DNA from: Apteryx mantelli
Taxonomy: Eukaryota > Chordata > Aves > Apterygiformes > Apterygidae
DNA length: 64,000 bases
NCBI RefSeq assembly: GCF_036417845.1
Contig: NC_089980.1
Location: forward strand, 131,590,516 to 131,654,515
Direction: 5' to 3'
In this document: positions 52,008 through 61,100 of the stretch, in pieces
How the letters are laid out: every line of letters begins with the position of its first letter
Numbering within the stretch: the stretch's first letter is position 1
Translations under genes and position numbers: made by a program
The notes under the pieces: model-generated
Told to the model about the DNA's origin: nothing
The model's database searches: none
Seen by the model: the letters and a program-made list of their open reading frames with translations, nothing else

Positions 52008-55000
52008 CTACAAAAACATTAAAAAAAAAGATCAACAATGATAGAAATCAAGCAGCTTTGCTATTAATGGAGATGCATTTTTCAAGTTCAAATCCACTGC
52101 AGACCATGTTGTAATTGAATGGACAGCAGCACTTCTAGCTGAACATTAAAAATATTAGTACCTATATTCATGAGGTCTTATCTATTCTACAGAATAAACA
52201 CTGAGCACTTTAAGCACAAATCATTTGCAGAAATCTCACATAAGATGCAAAGAAAAGTCAATGCCATTTTGTTTTCTCTGCACAAAGAAATCATTCAGAA
52301 CAGCAAGAATAAACTCCAAAACACATTATCTAAACCTCTGAAAATCTGACCCTGAAAACAGACTTTAGACTTTATTCAGGAACATCAGTCCACTACAGGC
52401 AATGTGACTGTTTGCAAGACCAAATGACTTGTGTGCCAGTTGTTACAGGATTTTGCAAGTGTTAGCATTTTTGCAGTCTCCCAACTTTACACTTTCTCCC
52501 TTCCTCTCGTGGCAGCAAAGCAGCTAGTCTGAATTGAGATATGGCTCTGGAGTCAGCTAGACTGACCTGGGCTAAATAACACAATGGCACCTTTTGGATA
52601 TGCTCCAGCTCCATCAGCAGCAGATCCAATAGATCCAGTCTGAAATCAACTTAAAATATAAAGCCCAATTTTTAGACTCAGTAACACTATTTAACACTGG
52701 CCTAGATGGGAACAAGCTCTAGAAAGAGAAAGTTTGAAACCCTTAGAGAGCTCATGTGTCTTTGAAGAAGACTGTGAATAAGTGTATCAAAGCTGATGCT
52801 CTGAGACAGTATCCTTAAGACACTGGGTTAATTATATCAGCATTAATTAAAGGGGTCAAGGCAGTGTGAGTGGGAGATCCCATTTTGGTTGAGGGTAGCT
52901 AACAGAAAACTTGTCCCAGGAAATGTGCCAGAAAGGCCAAGGAATGAGAGTTCTGCAACGTGTTCATACCTGCAGAGGCTTTGGAGCATACGTAGGTAGC
53001 CCAGTGGGACGTGACCTCTGGAGAGGGTTTAGCCATGTAGCAATGATCTATATCTGTATGCAATTTCACAGATTTCCAGGATTTTGTAATCTGTCAGATT
53101 AATGTCTGAAGCTGTCTGCAGGGGCAGAGCTAATCCACGAGCTGCTGGCGTGCGGATGCAGACACATGTATTTTTCTTACCTAGTTTCTCCACAGCTTCA
53201 ACACACACACTGGGATACATGCCCGCTCTGTAAGTAGCAACCAGGATGAAAGTGTTTGTCTTCACTACTATCACGCCTCCATCTGGCTAGATAATGAAGA
53301 AAATTGGTGTAAAATTACAAGGTTCAAAAAATATATATACATATACATATATACTGCTTTATAATTTGGGCTAATTACAGGCATTTTCTTTGTCAAGATA
53401 CCTGTTTTCTTGCAGAAAGGCAAATACTCTCTGAAAGCCTAACCCAGAATGCAGACAAACATTGACAGTGCATGTTTTGAAGACTATTGCCTATGAAAGC
53501 AAGTCAATCAAATGCTTTATTATATTGCATAATCTCACTTGTATTGATTTTGAGGAAGTTTTATCCTAGTGCCCAATGTAATATGCAAAAGCATGGTTAA
53601 ATGCAAATAAAATAATTCTGGTATTTACATGAAAGCATCCTCAGTGTTTTATGAAGCCTACCTGCCAAACTCTACCTCACTGATCTGTAATAATGAATGG
53701 AAAAAAGCCATTGGAAAGTACAGCATTTTCTGAAAAAGAATCCAAATTTAAGAGTTGCTCAGCCTCTTCTGCAAGTTGCTCAGCGCATTTCAAGGGTGGA
53801 TTTACTGGGGGGAGGAAGAAGAGGAAGACGACCCCAGTAACACTGACTTGGGTGTATTTACTTCAGATTGTGCGACTCAGCAGTAACAAAATTCTGCCAT
53901 CCTGAGCACAGCTGCGTGCAGTTGTGCCCTCAGTTTCTATTTCTGAATTTCACAGGTGAATTACGGAGGCTGGAGTCGTACAAGGCAGGTAAGCTGGTCT
54001 AACAGCTCTGCCAGACAAGGTCCTGCTCACCCGTGCCCCTTCCCTCCCTCCACCCAGCTACCAGCTCCCACGACCTTCTGCTGGTCCCAGTGCTTGCCAG
54101 GCCCTTCTATGACCTGATTAACTCCTTAATGTGGCAAAAAAACAACCCAGAAAAAAAAAAGTGATATTTTTTTCCCAGATTAGGGAGATTCACAGGAGGA
54201 TATGGGAAGCACTACAGCTGGTGTGGGGGATGCACATGGACATGTAAGGGTGTATGGTTCATATATGTACACAGACATGCAGGAATCACTTCATGCCAGA
54301 GAAGCACTTACTGTAACATTTTAAAAGAGGAACAGTTAATTGAAACTGGAATTGACTGAGAATTTAGAGTAGCATAAAGTAGATCTAGACTGAAACACTG
54401 GGATCTATACTTCTAGTTTTTAATTCAAATATTGAATGATAGGTGGTAAGTAGTCCACTGAAATCTGGCCACTGCTGTCACCACAAACTTGCACCCTCTG
54501 AGCATTTGATCCTGGTTTTGCACACAGCTGTAAAAGGGAGAAACTCATACTAAGAAGCTTTAATGTTTTGCTTACTCTAAAGGCACATGATTGTGCCAGG
54601 AAAAGTGTGGGTAAAACATTCTTCTCTGGCTTAATAAAAAAAAAAAGTAATTTGATTAACTTGATTTGAATGGTGTTACCCCTTTCATTTGTATTATATA
54701 GCTGACAAGTTTTGTATTCTGCACTGATTTCATTCCACACCCCCTCGGAAGGTGGTATCAACAGAAAGAAAGAAACACATGAAGGATTTCCACTTGCGTT
54801 AAGATATTCACATAACCAGGCCATGAGGGAAGAAAGTAGGAATCCTTTCCAAACGCATTTCTCAGGACTGCGGTAGCTCTTGCCAACGTACATTTCGAAG
54901 ACAGATGGAATGCTCATCTGCACGGACACATTTGTAGTACTTCTCCTTGAAGTAGAGCCCTTCCCTCCTCACTTGCACTAAGTTCTTGTAGAAAGCGTAG

Positions 55001-56725
55001 ATCAGGTTTAAAGCATTCTCTTTGGGCACCTGTGTTTATACAATACAGTGTTATGGACCGACAGTACACGTCCTTGCAATCACAGACACATTTCCACCCT
55101 CCCACTTTCTTTGATAGTTAACTTCACTGTGAATATAATGATTAACTGTGATTATAATTGTGATATCTTAAAGGAAAAAAAGTGCCTGGCTTTGAAACTA
55201 GACTTCTAGTGTCTGTACAGTGAGATATACTGTACGCTGTACACGATATTTTCAGTGTCTCTGCTGAGACACTCTGCTTAGGCTGTGATTACTGTCTAAT
55301 GCTCCCATCAGTCAGTGACATTTCTCTGGGTAAGCAATACATGCAGTGGTGACTGCACCCTTCAGTTTAAAGGTATTATAGGGCAGGACTCTGCCCTCCC
55401 CTGGGCCTGTGCAGAGCCACAAGGATGCCAGTTTCAAATACGCTTCATCTTGAATTAGGGAAGTGTAACTTCTACCAATTCCAGGAGGCTAAATCCTCAC
55501 ATCTCAATGGAGCGGTGTACACAGGCACCAGGACCCCATTTCAAGCTGAGTCAGACTGCCACAAATCCATTCACGTCAATGAACAACGGCTTATGTGTAA
55601 CCGAGTCGATGAAATGGCAGGTTTATATACAGCTGGTTGGATGAGATGATCCAATGATCCCTTCTGGCCTGAAATTCTTTCAAGTCAATGGAGCTCGTGA
55701 CAGTTTACACCAGCGGAGGACTTTGTTCCAGACCTCAGCATGTAATCTGCCTTGCTGAACAGCCAGCGGGCTGCAGTGTCTAAAAAGCTGTGTTATATAT
55801 TAAAGGTCATTTACATATTGAAGACTATTGCTTTAATGCCTAGTGGACTGATGACAGTTTCCTCTGTTGAGGAACCTTAACAAATGCTGCATCTTCTCAA
55901 CACATTCTTCAGGGTATCCCAAGGGTAGCAATAGGTACCCCTGTAAAAACTGCAGGGGAATGCCTGAAAGCTGGTGTCGTAGGGATTAGGAACGGAAGTG
56001 GTATCTTCCAGCAACATAGGGGTGACTCTCTGGTGTGGGGGGCAGTGAAAACGGATAAGCTACATCTATATGAGAAAATGAAAAGTGCCAGAGAACAGTT
56101 CTGAGTACTGTTATAACAGTCCCAGGTACAGTTTTGGCCAGGGCTGGCAAGTACTTTTCCAAACAACTTCCTGGCACAGTTTGGGAATTAGAGTGGACCA
56201 GGACCATTCCCCATAGGCAGCTTGGTACAGCCACTCTGTTTTGAGGCTATCGTATGGACACGGGCCACTCCTAAACAGCAGGTCTCAGTGCCAGAGAACG
56301 GACCTAGGTACATCTAATTTACTAACACAGATGGAATCACTGAGCCCAAAGTGCTCAAAAACGACTCCTTGGACGTTCCAGTTAAACGGCATCTTTCCTC
56401 CAAGGATCAAAGACGTGAACTTAGCAATCGGCATGGCAAGTCAGGCTGCTGACAGCAGTGAGATTGGACCCGCTGAGCTCCGAGGCTGCAAGAACCAAGC
56501 AGGTTTCACAGAGCGCAGCGCTCCCTGCCCTCGCGGTTACTTTGTGCTCTGGGTTCCCTGAGCTTCCACCTCCACCGCCACTTCCTAGGACACTCCCTGG
56601 TCTCTTACATTAAAGCCAAAGGTTGACGCACAGACTTTTTTTTCATTTATGTTGATGAGGGCTGCATTCTCCACGTGCTTCGTTCTGAGTAGGCTGTCGT
56701 TCAGCAAAGCCTGCAGCTCGTTCAT
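51979..56725 (-). CDS. PFN4: PFN4 (profilin-4)
   Basis: Testis-type profilin. Mammalian PFN4 is reported to bind phospholipids rather than actin or poly-proline and to act around the acrosome/manchette of spermatids. Four coding exons on the minus strand (56,609-56,725; 54,892-55,029; 53,181-53,286; 51,979-52,007) join in phase to 129 codons plus stop, exactly the family length. The protein opens [20 protein letters not shown], has [20 protein letters not shown] in the middle and ends [20 protein letters not shown] followed by KGS. It lines up with human PFN4 without gaps (from memory) but with many substitutions, in contrast to the invariant SF3B6. The ATG exon has an acceptor upstream at 56,840-56,841, so the first exon is elsewhere, probably in the CpG island at 57.4 kb shared with the FAM228 gene. 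The acceptor-to-ATG part is itself open in frame (see findings). Confidence 0.94.
52008..53180 (-). other. PFN4 intron 3
   Basis: Donor gtaagaaa, acceptor tttttgtag, 1.2 kb. Nothing recognised within. Confidence 0.85.
53181..53286 (-). CDS. PFN4: PFN4 coding exon 3
   Basis: Acceptor cattatctag, phase 0, reading [20 protein letters not shown] and [15 protein letters not shown], with donor gtaaga in phase 1. This is the C-terminal beta-strand and helix of the profilin fold. Confidence 0.95.
53287..54891 (-). other. PFN4 intron 2
   Basis: Donor gtacgt, acceptor cattatctag, 1.6 kb, with an ATATAC-type simple repeat at 53,331-53,355. A 169-codon minus-strand frame at 54,420-54,929 overlaps exon 2 in a different frame and is a shadow. 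Confidence 0.85.
54892..55029 (-). CDS. PFN4: PFN4 coding exon 2
   Basis: Acceptor ataaacacag, phase 0, reading [20 protein letters not shown] then [20 protein letters not shown] and SICLRN, with donor gtacgt. Exactly 46 codons. Confidence 0.94.
55030..56608 (-). other. PFN4 intron 1 (between coding exons 1 and 2)
   Basis: Donor gtaagaga, acceptor ataaacacag, 1.6 kb. No repeat family recognised. Open frames on the plus strand such as 56,241-56,561 are unmatched. Confidence 0.85.
56609..56725 (-). CDS. PFN4: PFN4 coding exon 1
   Basis: Start set at 56,725 because [20 protein letters not shown] aligns with residue 1 of mammalian PFN4. The exon ends at Asn39 (CASTFGFN) with donor gtaaga in phase 0. 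The same exon continues upstream to an acceptor (cccttgtttttcag) with the frame open over 38 further codons. Confidence 0.92.
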
Positions 56726-57318
56726 TTTCCGTGCGATCTGTCCCCCCTCTTCCACTGGAAACCAGATCTTCCTCCACGTGAAATTTAGGAGCGTCAGCGG
56801 GAGTAACACTAGGATAAGTAAAAGAACGGTATAAAAATCCTGAAAAACAAGGGAGCAGCAGGAAAACAGTCACCTTCATAAGGCAGGCTATAAAAGTCCA
56901 GTTGCATTTTTGTAGTGTAAGCATGTCTATGTTCTTTTTTTCCTGGTATTTAACTTTCTTCTCAGTAAGGAAATAGTCCTCAGTAAAAATATCAAGAAAT
57001 AAGGAAAAAACTTGCTACAATCAGCAAACCAAAGCAGAAAATTGTCGCTTCAGTGTCAGGAAGTCGGTATTGTGTAATAAGATAGCAAATCTTACGGAAT
57101 TTAATGAACAATGCTAACTCTAGAAAAACCTCGCATCTTTACTGCTACTTAATCTGAAGGTTATATATATATGAGGGTATTGAAAGGTAAATTAATATTG
57201 CAATTAAATAAAGTTCTCAGGTTTCCACTGGGGTAGCGCGGTGAATGGGCTGTCATAGGGACATCAGACTCACTACTTAATACTAACCCCTGGCTCACGA
57301 GGATTTAACTGAATAACT

Positions 57319-57340
57319 AAATTAAAATTAAAATTAAAAT
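57319..57340. repeat. (ATTAAA)n simple repeat
   Basis: Just over three copies of a hexanucleotide unit at the edge of the CpG island. Confidence 0.8.
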
Positions 57341-57415
57341 CGGCCCCACCGAGGGCTCTGCCATGGCGACGCCGCCATGGCGGAGCCCCGACTGCGCCTG
57401 CGCGCCACCGCCGCC

Positions 57416-57434
57416 ACTGCTCCTCCCAGCATGC
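57416..57434 (+). promoter_or_regulatory. ZNF143/THAP11-like site 1
   Basis: actgctcctcccagcatgc matches the ACTACAANTCCCAGCATGC consensus at 15 of 18 informative positions, including the full TCCCAGCATGC core. Confidence 0.65.
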
Positions 57435-57448
57435 AGCGCGCCACCCGA

Positions 57449-57467
57449 ACTACGGCTCCCAGCACGC
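57449..57467 (+). promoter_or_regulatory. ZNF143/THAP11-like site 2
   Basis: actacggctcccagcacgc matches the consensus at 15 of 18 informative positions, including ACTAC and CTCCCAGCA. Confidence 0.7.
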
Positions 57468-57494
57468 CCCGCTCAGCGGCGGCGTGCGCGCGTG

Positions 57495-57513
57495 GGGTGC
57501 CGGGAGTTGTAGT
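57495..57513 (-). promoter_or_regulatory. ZNF143/THAP11-like site 3
   Basis: On the minus strand actacaactcccggcaccc carries the complete ACTACAANTCCC half and matches at 15 of 18 positions. It is in opposite orientation to sites 1 and 2. Confidence 0.7.
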
Positions 57514-58035
57514 CTCCCAGTCGCCGCCGCCGCCGCCGCGAGGCTGGGGGAAGGCGCCCTTCCCCGCTCCCCTTCCCCGCTCCCGCGCCTCACCCGGCCG
57601 CGCGGCGCGGCGACGCTCCCCGGCCCCGGGGGCGGGCGGGCCTCGCTCCTGATTGGCTCACTCGGCGAGGCGCTCCCTCTCTGATTGGTGGGACCCAGGA
57701 GGGCCCGGCGCGGGCGGCCGGGTTCGAGTCGCCATGGGAGCGAGGGACGCTTGGCCGCCGGCTGCGGAAGGATCTCGGCTGCCCCCCGCGGCTCGCCCCC
57801 CTCTCTGCCCGGGATGGCCGCCAGGAGGTGCTCGCCCTGGAGACGGGGAGCCGAGTCGCTCTCCCCGTGGGCGGCCGCTCCTCTTCCCGCTTCCCGCCAG
57901 GCTGAGGGCGGTGGGGAGGGACTATTTCCTCGGGCGGAGGGACACGGCGCGGCGGGGTGAAAGCACCGCCGGGGGGAGGGGGCAGAGGGGCGCCATCTTC
58001 CCCGCGGCCGGGCGGGCGGGAGCTGCGGCTCCGCG

Positions 58036-58104
58036 ATGAGGCGCGGCGCTGCCTCGCCGCACAGCGACCTGCCGCCGGGGCCGCCCGGAGCCTCGCCGGA
58101 GCCG
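58036..58104 (+). CDS. FAM228B: FAM228-like coding exon 1 (tentative)
   Basis: ATG in the CpG island, reading MRRGAASPHSDLPPGPPG to PEP, followed by a good donor (CCG|gtgagg) in phase 0, matching the phase of the next exon. The start overlaps the stop of an upstream frame (ATGA). Low-complexity composition means the coding status is uncertain. Confidence 0.4.
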
Positions 58105-61100
58105 GTGAGGGGGCCTCTGTCCCCGGGGTCTCCTGCCCTGCCCTGCCCTCACCGCGGGGCCGTGGTCTCGCCTCAGGGCGGGGCCGGGGCAGGCCGAGGG
58201 CAGGCCGGTATCGCTGGCACTGCCCTCTCCTCACCCGCTGCATCTGTGAACCTGCTGGATCTGTGCACGTTATCTCTTAGCTTAGTATTTTCTTTTCCAC
58301 CCCAAAGCGATGGGCTGCTGCCTGCCCTGAACTGGCTGAGGCTGTGTTTCGGATAGGGATCGCAGGCTACTGTCAGATTTACTGAAATCCCCTTCCCAAA
58401 CTATCAGCTCCTGTCCACAGAGTTGGGCCCTGCCTGCTCTAGAGGCTGGTTCTCTCTTCATGCCCTCGCGCGGCGCCTGAGGGAACCAGAGGGGACTAAG
58501 CCCGCAGGAAAGATGGCCAGCCGTGCTTGCAAGGGATAACGTGCATCTCCCTGTGTGCGGAGGAGGCGATGATGCATGATCCTACAGGCACAGCTCACGG
58601 GGGTAACTTCTCACAAAGGCTTTAGTTGGAAAAGGGGGGGTTGAGAGGACTGAGTACGTGAGGATACTACTTTTCTGTCACGATGATGATTAAAATCTGT
58701 CTTCTCAAAGTTTCTACAAACATTGTCTTTGGACAGGGACTATGTGTGGATTTTAGGAGGTGAGTATTTTGGGGAAGAAAGTTCTGTTCTACTAAACAGA
58801 ACTGATCTGAAGCAAGAGAAACCTGTCTCTAAAAACATTACTTATCTAAAACTGTGCTGGTGATGGCAAAATAAGATGCAGATATATCCTCCAAGAAATT
58901 TTAGTTAGGCAGTTATTTCTGGCTAGGTCATGATAGAACAAATGTCCTAATACATGACAGCCTATCTGCTCACATAGGTTAGCATTTGGGGACAGCAGCT
59001 GATAAGCTAGCTTGAAATCTTCAAGTCTTGTTTTGTCCATTCAGACTTTAGAAGTCCTTTACTGTGTTTCTGTCATAGCAGGTGACCAAATATTAAAGAC
59101 CTGCAAAACAATGGGTGTCTCAAACAAGTAGACCCTGCCTTGATCAACCATGGAGAGTTACCATCTCATAGTAAGACTCCAAACAAAACAGAAAAAGGAT
59201 TAAGACTCAGTGACAGCTTGAATTTTTAAGATTAAGAAGAACATTCTGCAGCTAGAAACTTTACCACTTGTGATTTCTTTAACAGGTAGATACCTTCAGC
59301 AGGCTGATTTACTATGTTTGCTCTATTTTTTCTCCCTCCTGGGGTCCCAGTCCGCTGTGATGAAAGCAAACATCTCCCTTCCTTTGTGCTCACAGAAAGG
59401 CTCAGTCTCTCCGTCAAGCTGGATTAAGATGAAGACTTAATATTAGTTATTGTAAATGGATGGAGGGGATGCTAGTGTGGGGTTTTTTTGGTAAGCTTAG
59501 AAACTTTTAAAGTGTGTGTTTTCCTTATCCTAAGCTTGTCCAGGGAATTACAGCATCCCTATCTCAGAAGAAGAGAAGCCTCAGTACTTTGAATGGAAGG
59601 AAACCTGCAAAAGATGGTCTGAAGCAGGAGCCCTTGGCACCTTGGCAGGTAGATAAGGATATATTGCTTATAGGAAAGTACAAGCACTTGTGTCATATCA
59701 AGTAGCTGGCACTTTTGACTATCATTATGTGCATCAGTCCTCCCTGTTTTGCATGTTTTATATCAGAAATGAGCTCAGTGCTAGGTCAGGGTGTGCTTGC
59801 CGCTACTTATCTGTGCAGGTAATATAATGCACAAACTCCTTTAATTAGTCATTACAGTACAAGGAAAACTTTGAGAATGCTTCTCAGAAACCACGAGCTC
59901 AGATGTGCTTTACAGCATTCTCTGGAGCTTAGCAGTTTTGGGCTGTCTGGGAAAAGGGGAGATCACTTTCGGAGCTGGGGAGTTCTCACAGAGAATATCA
60001 ACCCCCCAGATCCCCTTTTCCTCTGTGGCAGACACGGCATTCTGCAGAAGCAATGGGGCATGTGTAGACAAAAATCTTCATTTCCAGATGGGAAAGGCAG
60101 TGCGTAGTAGCTGCTTTGCAAATCGTGTAGTAATGTCCTCATTGTAAGCCATTTTCCCTGTGTGATTCTACCGTCTCCTGGTTACAAATCAAGCCAAAGA
60201 TCCTGGTACGCGTACAATACAGGATATGGAATTTCCTGGCTGGATCTCAGAGTTAATACTTTAGCTTAAGCTTCATCTGTTAGAACTAACTTTAAAAACC
60301 ACTAAAATGCAACCATCCCTCTGTCGGAATGTAGCAATTATTTAAAAGGAACTTTTATATAACTGCAAAGGGCAGAAAGGAAAGAAGCCAAAGTCAGGAG
60401 GTGGAATTTGATAAGTCTTGAAATGCTGTCAGAGCTGACAAGCATTCTGGAATAATTTGTGAACCACTTTTGTGGTTCACATTTTTGTTTCAGCTGGCTG
60501 AAGTGTTCCCCTCTTCCTATCCTAAAGTATTTCTGAGAACTGCTAAAATAACGCTTTGTTGCCCTGCCTGCTATACTATTTGCGCACAAATAATGAGGTT
60601 TACAAGGCAGCCTGATGCAGAGATGTTAGGTAGACTTACAGTTATACCCCAGTTTGTAACTTGACTGTAGAACCTAGATGTGAACCTGATTTTTATAAAG
60701 CAGGTAGACTTTTAATATGGACCTTTTCCTTTTTTTTTAATCTATCCAGAGGTTCTCTTCAGTGCCAGCGAAGAGCAGCACAGCAAATAATTCTGCCTGC
60801 AGTACTTGTTTTGGGAAGAAAAACTCTACCAGAGATTGGCTAACACAGAAAGACTTCCGCCATGTGAAGGTAGGACTGAAAATGTATCTTCAAGGATGGA
60901 ATGAAAATGGTTTTGTGCAAATACCTGTAAAATCTGAGGTATGTGTGTCACTGGGAAGAGGAATGAAGATCTGTAAAAGTTTTAAGACATCCTTGCATCC
61001 CTTTGAAGTAGCCATGTTGAGTTCCATGCAATTTGGTGTGTGGAAAGGTTTCACATAAAACCTTAAACAAGTTTCTGACTAGTTCTGTAAGACTTTTTCA

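Larger units (their letters stand above)
57350..58240. promoter_or_regulatory. CpG-island bidirectional promoter (PFN4 left, FAM228 gene right)
   Basis: CpG-dense and TATA-less. Visible elements are: an NRF1-like tgcgcctgcgcg at 57,393-57,404; three ZNF143/THAP11-like sites at 57,416-57,434, 57,449-57,467 and (minus strand) 57,495-57,513; two inverted CCAAT boxes (gattgg) at 57,651 and 57,683, 32 bp apart; and RFX half-site-like gtcgccatgg at 57,728. PFN4 runs left and the FAM228 exons run right, so a shared promoter is the simplest reading. Transcription starts cannot be seen. Confidence 0.7.

Noticed and set aside
54420-54929. 169-codon minus-strand frame overlapping PFN4 exon 2
   Set aside because: It runs through intron sequence and reads the exon in the wrong frame. 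The correct frame gives the profilin segment.
57357-57372. gccatggcgac as an RFX X-box at the PFN4 edge of the island
   Set aside because: The right half-site has a mismatch at a key adenine and overlaps start-codon contexts, so too weak to call.
57590-58243. 217-codon minus-strand open frame in the CpG island
   Set aside because: Arg/Pro/Gly-rich translation expected from GC-rich DNA. It lies antisense to the FAM228 promoter and matches no family.
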